64,000 nucleotides of DNA from Dyella nitratireducens (GTDB taxonomy: Bacteria; Pseudomonadota; Gammaproteobacteria; Xanthomonadales; Rhodanobacteraceae). Below the pieces are notes generated by a model. The model saw only the letters and a program-made list of their open reading frames with translations, was not told the origin of the DNA and searched no databases. The stretch is from NCBI RefSeq assembly GCF_014642835.1, contig NZ_BMJA01000001.1:1103102-1167101 (forward strand). The letters run 5' to 3'. A program made the translations under genes and the position numbers. Below are positions 17,457-26,211 of this stretch, in pieces (the stretch's first letter is position 1; the number at the start of each line of letters is the position of its first letter).

Positions 17457-19823
17457 ATGGACGTCGAGCAGAGGGTCTATCCATCGTCTGCTGCCCCAGG
17501 TCGTCGCATCGACCTGGGCAGATTGCCCTTGCGCGCCCGCAAACTGATCGAAGCTGCTTGCACACTCTGCGATCATTGGGCAGAACCTACCCTGCGGTTA
17601 TGCCTGGAACGTTTCGACAAGCGGCTGTACGAACAGGCAGAGCAATCCCGCAACCACCTGGAACAACAGCGTTGCTTCGATAGCCGGAACTTCGTGCAAC
17701 ACGGCCGCACGGCATTTATTCAATCGTTCTCGGCAAAGTTGCGCGAAAGTTTCGAGTGCCTGGGCGAGACGGATGACGATCAAACATCGCAGTCGCTCAG
17801 CCTGCAGTCGCTGACGCTGCTCGATCGCACCGAGCACGAGCTGACCGCGGCACTCGACAAGCTGGCGGCACGCAGCGAGGCACAGAACGGCCCGATCCTT
17901 TCCGAACTGTCGTATCGACTTGCCGTGCTGGTAGCCACACCACCGCTCGAAGGCAGGCAATTGCCATTAGGCCCGCAGAACATGGCGCGCATCCTGCGCA
18001 TCGCCAGCGAGCCGATGAATCTGCCGCTCGAGCATCGCTTGCTGTTGCTGCAAGTCTTCGAAAGCAGTGTCGGCCGCACGCTGGTTTCGCTGTATGAAGG
18101 CATCAACGCCAAGCTGCTGGCCGACGGCATCTTGCCGCAACTGCGTGCCTTCACCGCGGCACGTGCCACCCATGGGCCCGCGCATGCTTCAGTGCAAGGT
18201 CCCACCCCCGCGCAGCCTGCAACGCCTGCTGATCCGGCCGAACGCAGCAACGAACCGATTGCTGTCCTGGAAACCTTGCGCGATCTGCTCACGCGGCAGC
18301 GCGTGGCAGCATCCGGCTCAGCGCAAGCCGCTGGCGCACGCACTGCCACGCCGGAGGAATTGCAGACAGCACTCGGCGCACTGCAACAGCACATGGTGCA
18401 GGTCACCGACCGCACCAGCCGCGAACTGCGTAGCGCGCAGCGCCTGCAGGAAGAGCTGCTGTACCAGCTCAACCTCAACGTTCCACCCGGCGCCGCGCAC
18501 ACGCAGTTGACGCCCGAACAGGGCGACACGGTAGAGCTGGTCGCCATGCTGTTCGAACAACTCTCGCAGCAACTGCACCACGGCCCGGATGCGCGCGCCC
18601 TGCTCGGCAATCTGCAGTTGCCACTCCTGCGGCTGGCCGTTGCCGATCGCGACTTCTTCAATCAGCAGGAGCATCCAGCACGCCAGTTGCTCGGCAAGCT
18701 CGCCGACACCATCGACACTTGGCTGGACGGACCGAACGGCGAAACCGATCAACAACTGCTCGCCAAGCTCAGCCACCTGGTGGATCGCGCCCAGCAGGAA
18801 CCGCCGACAGCCGGGCTCTACACCAGCCTGCTGGCAGATATCGAACATCACCTGATGCAATTGGTGCGCAAATCGCAGGCAGCCGAACGCCGCCATGTGG
18901 AAGCCATGCAAGGCCGTGAAAAGCTGGAGCAGGCACGCCGGCGCGCCGACGAATTGATGGCCGAACGCTTCAGCCTTGCTTCGCCGCGCGGTTTGCTACG
19001 CACCTTGCTCGAGCGTGCGTGGACGGATGTGCTCGCGCTGACCTTGCTGCGTCATGACGAACACAGCGAAGCCTTCCTCCATCAGTTGCGTATCACCGAT
19101 CAGCTGCTTGGCCAATTCCCCGTCAACGACCCATTGGCGTTACGCCAGGAAGTAGAAACCGGCTTGCAGCAAATCGGCATGCATCAAGATGAGGCCGAGC
19201 AGGTTGCGCAGCGCCTGATCAGCGCGCAAATGCCTGCTACCGTTTCGCCACTGCCTGCTCCACTGGAACCCCCGACAACCGCCGCGGCCGAACCCGTCAC
19301 CGACAAAAAGCCCGAACAAGCGCCAGTGCCTACAACGGCTCCTCCGGTGGTGGAAGAAGCGAAGCCCCAGCCGCCTCCACGTGTCACCGAAGTGCCCAGT
19401 GCAACGGATCTGGCCATTCGGCTCAAACAGCGCCAGCGCTTGGGCGAGCACCGCAACGAGGAAGCGCCATCGTCCACGCACGCTGCCGTGGTACCGCCGC
19501 TCGGGCTGCGTGAGGCACGCATTCACAACCATCTTCGCCAACTGCCGTTCGGCACCTGGTTCGAGTTCACCGATCCGGCAACCGGCCGCGCCATGCAGCA
19601 AAAACTGGCCTGGTTCTCACCCCTGTCGGGCAACAGCCTGTTCGTGAATCGCCGCGGCCAACGCAGCGACGTGATGAACCTGCAAGAGCTGGCGCGTGCG
19701 ATTGCCGAGGGTCGCGTGCGTGAATTGCCGCCGCAGCAGGAGAACCTGCTCGACCGCGCCTGGCATGCGCTGACCAACAGCCTGCTGCGTCCTGCACCGC
19801 TGCTGCCGGAGGCACGGTCATGA
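17457..19823 (+). CDS. DUF1631 domain-containing protein
   Basis: A large (788 aa) cytoplasmic protein of the DUF1631 family, of unproven function and found mainly in Xanthomonadales and Pseudomonas relatives. It is largely helical, with a Pro/Ala-rich linker (about residues 600-650). The C-terminal domain carries FGTWFEFTD, KLAWFSPLSGNSLFVNRRG and MNLQELARAI, resembling a degenerate PilZ-type barrel. The ATG at 17457 is chosen over an upstream TTG. It is translationally coupled to the following PilZ gene (ATGA overlap) and preceded by a consensus Clp operator, which hints at a c-di-GMP-related role; that is inference. Confidence 0.88.
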   Translation: MDVEQRVYPSSAAPGRRIDLGRLPLRARKLIEAACTLCDHWAEPTLRLCLERFDKRLYEQAEQSRNHLEQQRCFDSRNFVQHGRTAFIQSFSAKLRESFECLGETDDDQTSQSLSLQSLTLLDRTEHELTAALDKLAARSEAQNGPILSELSYRLAVLVATPPLEGRQLPLGPQNMARILRIASEPMNLPLEHRLLLLQVFESSVGRTLVSLYEGINAKLLADGILPQLRAFTAARATHGPAHASVQGPTPAQPATPADPAERSNEPIAVLETLRDLLTRQRVAASGSAQAAGARTATPEELQTALGALQQHMVQVTDRTSRELRSAQRLQEELLYQLNLNVPPGAAHTQLTPEQGDTVELVAMLFEQLSQQLHHGPDARALLGNLQLPLLRLAVADRDFFNQQEHPARQLLGKLADTIDTWLDGPNGETDQQLLAKLSHLVDRAQQEPPTAGLYTSLLADIEHHLMQLVRKSQAAERRHVEAMQGREKLEQARRRADELMAERFSLASPRGLLRTLLERAWTDVLALTLLRHDEHSEAFLHQLRITDQLLGQFPVNDPLALRQEVETGLQQIGMHQDEAEQVAQRLISAQMPATVSPLPAPLEPPTTAAAEPVTDKKPEQAPVPTTAPPVVEEAKPQPPPRVTEVPSATDLAIRLKQRQRLGEHRNEEAPSSTHAAVVPPLGLREARIHNHLRQLPFGTWFEFTDPATGRAMQQKLAWFSPLSGNSLFVNRRGQRSDVMNLQELARAIAEGRVRELPPQQENLLDRAWHALTNSLLRPAPLLPEARS

Positions 19824-20152
19824 ACGAACAGCGTCGCGCACCACGCAAACGGCCGAACTACATCGTCAACGTGACGGACATGATCACCGGCCAACCGCTG
19901 GGACAGCTGGGTAATCTCTCCAGCAACGGCATGCTCTTGATCAGCCAGCACTCGCCGCGCAGCGAAGCTGTCTATCAGGTAAGCCTGCCACTGCCTTCGC
20001 AGGACGCCACCATGCCGACCATCGAGGTGGGCATCCAGGAGCAATGGCACGAACCTGCCGCCACGCACGGACAGATTTGGTCTGGTTATCGGATCATTGC
20101 CATTGGCAGTACCGATGCGGCGCAACTGGAGCGGTGGTTACAGCAAGCCTGA
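19820..20152 (+). CDS. PilZ domain protein (candidate c-di-GMP receptor)
   Basis: A 110-residue single-domain PilZ protein. Both ligand-binding motifs are present: an RxxxR near the N-terminus (within RRAPRKR, residues 5-11) and NLSSNG, a variant of the D/NxSxxG motif, at about 37-42. With both intact, c-di-GMP binding is expected from family knowledge. Its ATG overlaps the stop of the DUF1631 gene, so the two are co-translated and probably work together. A hairpin terminator follows 38 bases later. Confidence 0.9.
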   Translation: MNEQRRAPRKRPNYIVNVTDMITGQPLGQLGNLSSNGMLLISQHSPRSEAVYQVSLPLPSQDATMPTIEVGIQEQWHEPAATHGQIWSGYRIIAIGSTDAAQLERWLQQA

Positions 20153-20189
20153 TCGGAGCGCATGAGTTGTGACTGCTCTATGCAGCTCT

Positions 20190-20216
20190 CCGCGCGCAGT
20201 TGTGCGGATTTTTTCT
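20190..20216 (+). terminator. Terminator after the DUF1631-PilZ operon
   Basis: A 6-bp stem with one G-U pair (CCGCGC/GTGCGG, loop GCAGTT) is followed by ATTTTTTC on the plus strand. Confidence 0.7.
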
Positions 20217-20314
20217 CATGCTGTGACGAATTTTTTCTAAACATGCGTCTATCGCGGTGCTCATGCCTACCCGCGCTACACTGGCTGGATTAGGACCACC
20301 GCCGGAACTGATGC

Positions 20315-21634
20315 ATGAACCAAGATCTTGCCTCGTTATACGCCCAACACGTCGCCACGCTGCGCCAACGTGCAGACAAGGCGCTGGCGCTGGGCGGCTT
20401 TGATCATCTGCTGATCGCTGCCAGCACGCCCTTGCGAAAATTCCTCGATGACCAGGATTACGCCTTTGTCGCCAATCCCCATTTCCGTCATTGGCTACCA
20501 CTGACCGACACGCCAGGCAGCTGGGTGGTGTACACACCGGGCAACAAACCGAAGTTGATCTTCGTGCAGCCCCGCGACTACTGGCATGTCGTCCCCGCCG
20601 CGCCGAGCGGCTACTGGGTGGATCAATTCGACATCAGCACCGTGCGCACGAGCGCCGAAGCGGTGGCGCTGTTGCCAAAAGGCCATCGTGCAGTCATCGC
20701 ACCGGAATGCCCCAGCATCGAAGGTGTGGAAATCAACAATCCGGAAGCGGTGGTCAATTACCTGCACTGGCATCGAAGCTACAAGACGCCCTACGAACTG
20801 ACGTTGATGCGTGAAGCAAGCCGCATCGGTACGCGTGCACATCGCGCTGCAGAGCAAGCCTTCCGCGCAGGCGAGAGCGAGTTCGGCATCCAGATGGCCT
20901 ACCTCGCCGCCGCCAGACAGACAGAAGCAGAATTGCCCTATGCCAACATCGTGTGTCTCAACGAACACGGCGCCGTACTGCACTACACGAACTTCGATCG
21001 CACGCCACCGAAGCAAAGCCGCTCGTTCCTGATCGATGCCGGCGGTAGCCAGTCTGGTTATGCCAGCGATATCACGCGCACTTATGCGGCTCACGGCCAT
21101 GAGACATTTCAGGCGCTGATCCATAGCATGGAGCACGCGCAGCAAGGTTTCGCGGCCAAAGTCAAAGCAGGGCAAAGCTACCCGGAGCTACACATCCATG
21201 CGCATCACGTCATCGCTGACGTACTGCGCGAACACGGCGTGATTCGCATGAGTGCGGAAAGCGCTGTGCAGTCCGGCGTTACCTCGGCGTTTTTCCCGCA
21301 CGGGCTCGGCCATCCCATCGGTCTGCAAGTGCACGATGTCGCCGGCTTCCAGGTCAATGAAAGCGGCGGTTTCATTCCGCGCCCGGAAGGCCACCCCTAT
21401 CTGCGCATGACGCGCGTGCTGGAGCCGGGCATGGTGGTCACCATTGAACCAGGGCTCTACTTCATCGACATGCTGCTGGAGGAGTTGCGCGCCAAGCCGG
21501 TTTCAAGTGATATCGACTGGAACAAGGTGGATGCGTTCCGTCCCTATGGCGGCATTCGTATTGAGGACGATGTGGTGTGTACAGATGGCGAGCCGGAGAA
21601 CCTGACGCGTCACGCGTTTGTGGCGCTGAACTAA
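20315..21634 (+). CDS. pepQ: Xaa-Pro dipeptidase
   Basis: A cytoplasmic metallopeptidase that cleaves Xaa-Pro dipeptides. The C-terminal pita-bread domain has all metal ligands: DAGG, the Asp of SDITRTY, the His of HGLGHPIG, the Glu of TIEPGLYF, and the Glu of RIEDDVV. The length of 439 aa fits PepQ rather than the shorter PepQ-like proteins of Gram-positives. It stands alone: a terminator precedes it and a repeat cluster follows it. Confidence 0.95.
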   Translation: MNQDLASLYAQHVATLRQRADKALALGGFDHLLIAASTPLRKFLDDQDYAFVANPHFRHWLPLTDTPGSWVVYTPGNKPKLIFVQPRDYWHVVPAAPSGYWVDQFDISTVRTSAEAVALLPKGHRAVIAPECPSIEGVEINNPEAVVNYLHWHRSYKTPYELTLMREASRIGTRAHRAAEQAFRAGESEFGIQMAYLAAARQTEAELPYANIVCLNEHGAVLHYTNFDRTPPKQSRSFLIDAGGSQSGYASDITRTYAAHGHETFQALIHSMEHAQQGFAAKVKAGQSYPELHIHAHHVIADVLREHGVIRMSAESAVQSGVTSAFFPHGLGHPIGLQVHDVAGFQVNESGGFIPRPEGHPYLRMTRVLEPGMVVTIEPGLYFIDMLLEELRAKPVSSDIDWNKVDAFRPYGGIRIEDDVVCTDGEPENLTRHAFVALN

Positions 21635-21657
21635 CAGCTAAATATCATCTTCCCTCA

Positions 21658-21929
21658 AGGCCATCATTCCTGCGAAAGCGCACTGCTGTCCGAGGAAAAA
21701 ATCGTTCCATTCGCCGTAACGCCTGATAGATCGTCGTCCCGGCGAAAGCCGGGACCCGGCGACTTGCATATCGCCCAAGACACTGGGCCCCGGCTTTCGC
21801 CGGGGCGACGATTTTCGGTGACGTTGAATGTACGGAAAAAATTTTCGCCGTCGGGCCACGTGTCGAGACCTAACTAAGCAAAAAGATTTTTCCCGGATAG
21901 CAGTGCGCGAAAGCGGGAATGATGGCCTT
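21658..21929. repeat. Nested REP-type palindromic element
   Basis: About 270 bp without a credible gene. The outer arms at 21658-21703 and 21885-21929 are imperfect inverted copies of each other over about 44 bp; each contains a CATTCCYGCGAAAGCG-like core. Inside, 21731-21765 and 21785-21811 form a second inverted pair around CCCGGCGAAAGCCGGG. The inner unit matches the repeat at 47182-47256 (GTCGTCCC-GCGAAAGC-GGGA-CC-GCGACTT pattern). This is a REP family typical of Xanthomonadales. No transposase is visible nearby. Confidence 0.85.
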
Positions 21930-22005
21930 CTGGTTGGTTTTCTTGTAATTAATACGCCCGATGCTGCATAAGAAGCAGAGCAAGCACGATCCGCGACAGA
22001 CTTGT

Positions 22006-22974
22006 TTACGCAACCACCTGCCACAACCTCCTCGCCTCTTCCGCAATCACATCTGGCCGCTCTTCCGGAAAGAACAACTTGGCGTTCGCCACGCGCCTGA
22101 CTCCCAGCGAATGTCCTAGCGTCTTATCCAGATACTCTGCGCCTGCCAACGAAAAGATCGTATCGTCCACACCCCACACCACGCGCGTAGGCACCTTGCA
22201 ACGATGCAGCGCTGGCGCAATGCCAGCCAGCGGATTGTGCTCAAGCGCGATGGCATAAGCGTGCACAAGCGCCTTACGATGAGGTGAACTCACCAGCGGC
22301 GCAAAGTAGCAGTCGATGGCTTCATCCGTAGGGTCTGTGGGGTCGGCATAACACATGCCGCCAATACCTTGTGGCGAACGGGCAAGCTTCTTGTCGGCGA
22401 GCCAGGGAGCAAGCCATTGATCGACGAACTTGCCTTGATGCGATAGCGCAATCACGGGCAGCATCGCAGCTGGAGGACTTTCATGTTCCGTATCGCAGTT
22501 AGTGAGCAGCAGGCTGCGTACACGCTCTGGATGCTTTGTGACGAAGAGTTGAGCTACCGCACCACCGCTGTCACTGCCGACCAGATCCACATGAGCAACA
22601 CCCAAGGTATCCAGCAACGCCACCAGCATCGCCACCTGCGCATCTGGCGCTACGCTCTGTCCGTCGGCCACCTCGGTATATCCAAGGCCAAGAAAGTCCG
22701 GCGCAATGCAGCGACGGTACGGCGAAAGACGATCCAGCGCGCCGCGCCACTGGAAGCTGTTCAAAGGAAAACCGTGCAGGAACAACGCTGTCTCACCGGT
22801 GCCACGCTCCACATAGGCGATACGCCCAAAGGGCGTCTGCACGAATCGCCGACTGGCATGGAAGCGCCTTTCATCCGTGCTGCTGACGGCCGCCCGCAAA
22901 CCAGGTGCATAAGCCGCCAGCATGCCGGAGGTGATCAGACCGGCGGTAAGTTGCAAGAAAGCTCTGCGCTGCAT
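22006..22974 (-). CDS. Tat-exported alpha/beta-hydrolase, dehalogenase/epoxide-hydrolase-like
   Basis: A 322-aa alpha/beta-hydrolase fold protein. The N-terminus MQRRAFLQLTAG is a twin-arginine signal with a hydrophobic stretch to about residue 30, so a folded periplasmic enzyme is predicted. HGFP (67-70) is the oxyanion region. The nucleophile elbow reads GSDSG (133-137), putting Asp135, not Ser, in the nucleophile position, as in haloalkane dehalogenases and epoxide hydrolases. Asp270/271 is the likely acid. The expected C-terminal His position seems to be Leu300 (KLFFPEERPD). The substrate is unknown. It is divergent from an XRE regulator gene. Confidence 0.85.
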   Translation of the reverse strand: MQRRAFLQLTAGLITSGMLAAYAPGLRAAVSSTDERRFHASRRFVQTPFGRIAYVERGTGETALFLHGFPLNSFQWRGALDRLSPYRRCIAPDFLGLGYTEVADGQSVAPDAQVAMLVALLDTLGVAHVDLVGSDSGGAVAQLFVTKHPERVRSLLLTNCDTEHESPPAAMLPVIALSHQGKFVDQWLAPWLADKKLARSPQGIGGMCYADPTDPTDEAIDCYFAPLVSSPHRKALVHAYAIALEHNPLAGIAPALHRCKVPTRVVWGVDDTIFSLAGAEYLDKTLGHSLGVRRVANAKLFFPEERPDVIAEEARRLWQVVA

Positions 22975-23031
22975 GGATGTTTTCCCGATTGATTGGACGG
23001 CGGCATCATTCCTTTACCGGCGCGGCCGATC

Positions 23032-23074
23032 AATGACGTGGGAGGTCATGGCCGCATGATCTTTGAGGTCATGG
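23032..23074. promoter_or_regulatory. Candidate operator in the hydrolase/XRE divergent promoter
   Basis: The 154-bp divergent region contains GAGGTCATGG twice, at 23042-23051 and 23065-23074, 23 bp apart (about two helix turns). The first copy is part of the inverted repeat TGAC-N7-GTCA, and CATGA-N9-TCATG overlaps the second. This is a plausible site for the divergently encoded XRE regulator; binding is inferred. Confidence 0.45.
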
Positions 23075-23128
23075 TTTTCTTGCAGGCAGCGGTTTAGCAT
23101 CCGCCCACACCTCGCACCTACTTAGCCC

Positions 23129-23953
23129 TTGGACGCCAAGACATCCACCACACATGCCCCGCCTATCGGCCAGTTGCTGCGCGAATGGCGTGCCAGCCGG
23201 CGGCTGAGCCAGCTTGATCTCGCACTGGCAGCCGACATATCGGCGCGTCACCTGAGCTGTATGGAAACCGGCAAGGCTCAGCCGAGCCGCGACATGGTGC
23301 TGCGCCTGGCGGATGCGCTCGGCATGCCGCTGCGCGAATGCAATGCCTTGCTGATGGCCGCCGGTTATGCACCGAAGTTTCCAGAAACGTCGCTGAGCAC
23401 ACCGGCCATGACGCAAATACGCCGCGCCATTGAGCTGATGCTGGAACAGCAGGAACCCTACCCTGCCTTTCTGCTCAACCGCCACTGGGACATCCTGATG
23501 GCGAACCATGCGGCGGCACGCGTGGCCAACTTCGTATTGCGCGGCGCGAGCAGTCCGCACGCGAACATGATCCGGCAGATTTTCGATCCGAACGATCTGC
23601 GCTCCGCCATCGTCAATTGGGAGGACGTGGCTGGCGACTTGATCCGGCATCTGCACGATGTGGTATCCGCTACGCCGTCCGATACCGTGGCGCGCGCCTT
23701 GCTGGATGAGGCGCTCGCCTATCCTGGTGTCCCCATGCAATGGCGGATACGCGACCTCAGCACGGCACCCTCACCGTTGCTGACCACCATCTTTCGGGTG
23801 GATGACCAGCAGTTGAGCTTCTTCTCCACCATCACGACATTCGGTACACCGCGCGACGTGACCATCGACGAGATGCATATCGAGTCGTGCTTTCCCATGG
23901 ACGAAGAAACGGCAGAATTCTGTCGAAAGCTGGTACTTCGCGACAACGCGTAG
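23129..23953 (+). CDS. XRE-family transcriptional regulator with MmyB-like domain
   Basis: A 274-aa regulator. The N-terminal helix-turn-helix (about residues 13-70; LREWRASRRLSQLDLALAAD, seen as RRLSQLDLA, then RHLSCMETGKAQPSRDM) is followed by a C-terminal ligand-binding domain of the MmyB type, with NRHWDILMANHAAARV characteristic. Such proteins often control a divergent metabolic gene; here the neighbour is the exported alpha/beta-hydrolase. The start is TTG: an in-frame stop lies directly upstream and no ATG or GTG precedes the HTH, so the initiation site is weakly supported. Confidence 0.85.
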   Translation: MDAKTSTTHAPPIGQLLREWRASRRLSQLDLALAADISARHLSCMETGKAQPSRDMVLRLADALGMPLRECNALLMAAGYAPKFPETSLSTPAMTQIRRAIELMLEQQEPYPAFLLNRHWDILMANHAAARVANFVLRGASSPHANMIRQIFDPNDLRSAIVNWEDVAGDLIRHLHDVVSATPSDTVARALLDEALAYPGVPMQWRIRDLSTAPSPLLTTIFRVDDQQLSFFSTITTFGTPRDVTIDEMHIESCFPMDEETAEFCRKLVLRDNA

Positions 23954-23975
23954 ACTGGGGTGCAAACCTCAACGT
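23950..23975. repeat. Degenerate copy of the TTGGGGTGCAAACCCCAA repeat
   Basis: GTAGACTGGGGTGCAAACCTCAACGT overlaps the end of the XRE gene. It differs at only a few positions from each arm of the 27-bp inverted repeat at 62237-62310, so the two belong to one dispersed family. Confidence 0.6.
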
Positions 23976-23982
23976 GTCCAGC

Positions 23983-26055
23983 TCAAAGCTTCTGATAGTC
24001 CTGCCAGCGCGCCTGCCCCATCGCCGGATCCGTGACGCCTGGCCCGCCCGTCTCGACATGTCCGGCCAGGCGCTGCACGAAACCAGCCTCCGCATCGGCA
24101 CGTACGATCAAGTCATACCAACCGTAGCTGTCACCCAGAGACCAGTGCTTCTCAGCATGTTCACCAGGCTTGAGCATGTATGTCATCGATTCACCGTCGT
24201 AGAGGTTTTCAACGGTGACGTTGCAGAAGTCGCTGCCTTCGTTTGCCAACGTCAGCACCATGCCACCACCTTCACGTTGGTAACGGCTGGCAATCTGCAA
24301 GGTAGTTTTGCGCGATGCGCTGTCGCCCTTGAAGCTGCGTACGAATCCATTCGGTCCGTACACGTGCCATTCGTAGGCACCCTGCACTGGCCATGCGGCG
24401 GAAAGCGATTTTTCCCCCTCCACGGTGTAATACCACGGACCACTGGACGCATTGCCAGAACGCACATGGAAGCATGCGCCCAGGCGCCCCTCGTTTTGGA
24501 AATCGATGTGGAACTGCCCGCTATCCCAACGGCCAATCGCCTGCAAGTCATACGGCACCGCGCGCAACGGTTTCATACCCTGCTCCTGCATGGGCAGCGC
24601 CTGGTTCACCGGCGGCATGGGCGAGTAATCAGGATGGCGCAGATCATCCGGCGGCATGTATGCCTTCGTACTCGGCAACACCGGCTGCACGCCGTTGGGC
24701 TTGGCAAAATCGAACGCCGACGTAAGGTCACCACACACGGCACGACGCCATGGCGTGATGTTGGGTTCCTGCACACCGAAGCGCTGCTCGATAAAACGGA
24801 TGATCGACGTGTGGTCGAATACCTCCGAGCACACCCAGCCACCCTTGCTCCACGGCGACACCACGATCATCGGCACACGTGGCCCAAGGCCATACGGGCC
24901 GGCCGGGTAATAGACGTTGCCGGCAAAGATTTCGTTGGCGGTTGATACGGTGGATTGTCCTTGCGTGTCGGAAGGCGGCACGCACGGCGGAATCATGTGA
25001 TCAAAAAAGCCGTCGTTTTCATCGTAGGTGATGAACAACACGGTCTTGCTAAAAACATCCGGATTACTGGTCAGTGCATCCAGCACCTGCGAGATGTACC
25101 AGGCGCCATAGTTGGCTGGCCAATTGGGATGCTCGCTATACGCTTCAGGCGCGGCGATCCACGATACCTGCGGCAGCTTGTTGCCAAGCACGTCGCTGCG
25201 CAGTTCGTCGAACAATGTGCCGCCAGCGGAAATGTTCGTACCCGCTCTGGCGCCTTGATAGAGCGGGCTGCCCGGCTGGGCATGGCGATACTGGTTGAAA
25301 TACAGCAACGAGTTGTCGCCATAGTTGCCGATATAGGCATCGTCACCCCAACCCCAGGAACCGGCAGCGTCCAGGCCGGTACCGGCGTCCTGGTAGACCT
25401 TCCAGGAAATGCCGGCCTGCTGCAGCGCCTCGGGATAGGTAGACCAGCCGTAGCCCGCTTCCGCATTGTCGATCACCGGACCACCGCCCGCGCCGTCATT
25501 GCCTACCCAACCCGTCCACATGTAGTAGCGGTTCGGATCGGTAGGGCCCATCACGGAGCAGTGGTACGCATCGCAAACGGTGAACGCGTCGGCAAGCGCG
25601 TAATGGAATGGAATGTCCTCGCGCGTGAGGTACGCCATGGTGGTGGTGCCTTTGCTGGGCACCCATTGGTCGTACTGGCCAGCGTTCCACGCGGCATGCG
25701 TGCTGGTCCAGTCGTGGGCGAGATCTTCGAGGAACTGCAGCCCCAGGTCTGGCGCGGGGGGATGGAACGGCAGCACGTAGCTGGAACCGTCGGGCTGGTA
25801 CCACACGGAATGGCCAGACGTGAGATTCACCGGCCGCGGATCGCCAAACCCGCGCACACCTTTCAGCGCGCCGAAGTAATGGTCGAAGGCACGGTTTTCC
25901 TGCATCAGGACAACGATGTGCTCGACATCTTCGATCGTGCCCTTGCGACGGCTGGCAGGAATCTCCAATGCACGCGCGATGCTGACAGGAAGCATCGAGG
26001 CCAGCGACGTGCTGCCCAGAAGTTGCAGGAATCGGCGACGGCTCATCGAGGTCAT
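23983..26055 (-). CDS. Phosphocholine-type phospholipase C, Tat-exported
   Basis: Predicted to hydrolyse phosphatidylcholine or sphingomyelin to the diradylglycerol or ceramide and phosphocholine outside the cytoplasm. The 690-aa protein has a Tat signal (SRRRFLQLLG) and then the phosphoesterase domain (IVVLMQENRAFDHYFG, seen as QENRAFDHYFG; DENDGFFDHM; PMIVVSPWSKGG). Two C-terminal domains of unknown function typical of this family follow (about 480-690), with LGACFHVRSGN and the second ending in the GWYDL region. ATG 26055 has AAGGAAGG upstream. PlcN and PlcH types are not distinguished here. It is a monocistronic gene. Confidence 0.92.
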   Translation of the reverse strand: MTSMSRRRFLQLLGSTSLASMLPVSIARALEIPASRRKGTIEDVEHIVVLMQENRAFDHYFGALKGVRGFGDPRPVNLTSGHSVWYQPDGSSYVLPFHPPAPDLGLQFLEDLAHDWTSTHAAWNAGQYDQWVPSKGTTTMAYLTREDIPFHYALADAFTVCDAYHCSVMGPTDPNRYYMWTGWVGNDGAGGGPVIDNAEAGYGWSTYPEALQQAGISWKVYQDAGTGLDAAGSWGWGDDAYIGNYGDNSLLYFNQYRHAQPGSPLYQGARAGTNISAGGTLFDELRSDVLGNKLPQVSWIAAPEAYSEHPNWPANYGAWYISQVLDALTSNPDVFSKTVLFITYDENDGFFDHMIPPCVPPSDTQGQSTVSTANEIFAGNVYYPAGPYGLGPRVPMIVVSPWSKGGWVCSEVFDHTSIIRFIEQRFGVQEPNITPWRRAVCGDLTSAFDFAKPNGVQPVLPSTKAYMPPDDLRHPDYSPMPPVNQALPMQEQGMKPLRAVPYDLQAIGRWDSGQFHIDFQNEGRLGACFHVRSGNASSGPWYYTVEGEKSLSAAWPVQGAYEWHVYGPNGFVRSFKGDSASRKTTLQIASRYQREGGGMVLTLANEGSDFCNVTVENLYDGESMTYMLKPGEHAEKHWSLGDSYGWYDLIVRADAEAGFVQRLAGHVETGGPGVTDPAMGQARWQDYQKL

Positions 26056-26211
26056 GCTGCCTTCCTTCTTTGCGCTAAATAAGGCCGCGCGATGCTGGGG
26101 TGTCAAGGTTGCAGGCGTGCGACATTCGTGGGACGGCTTGGGGAAGTTGGCGAGGGATCACATTCACTGCGAAACATGCAGCAGCGGTCTGATCAGCCCC
26201 TTACCCGCACG

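Noticed and set aside
17780-18661. 293-aa minus-strand ORF
   Set aside because: Antisense to DUF1631; Ser/Arg/Cys-rich shadow frame.
24955-26082. 375-aa plus-strand ORF
   Set aside because: Antisense to the phospholipase C gene, which has a full signal peptide and family motifs.
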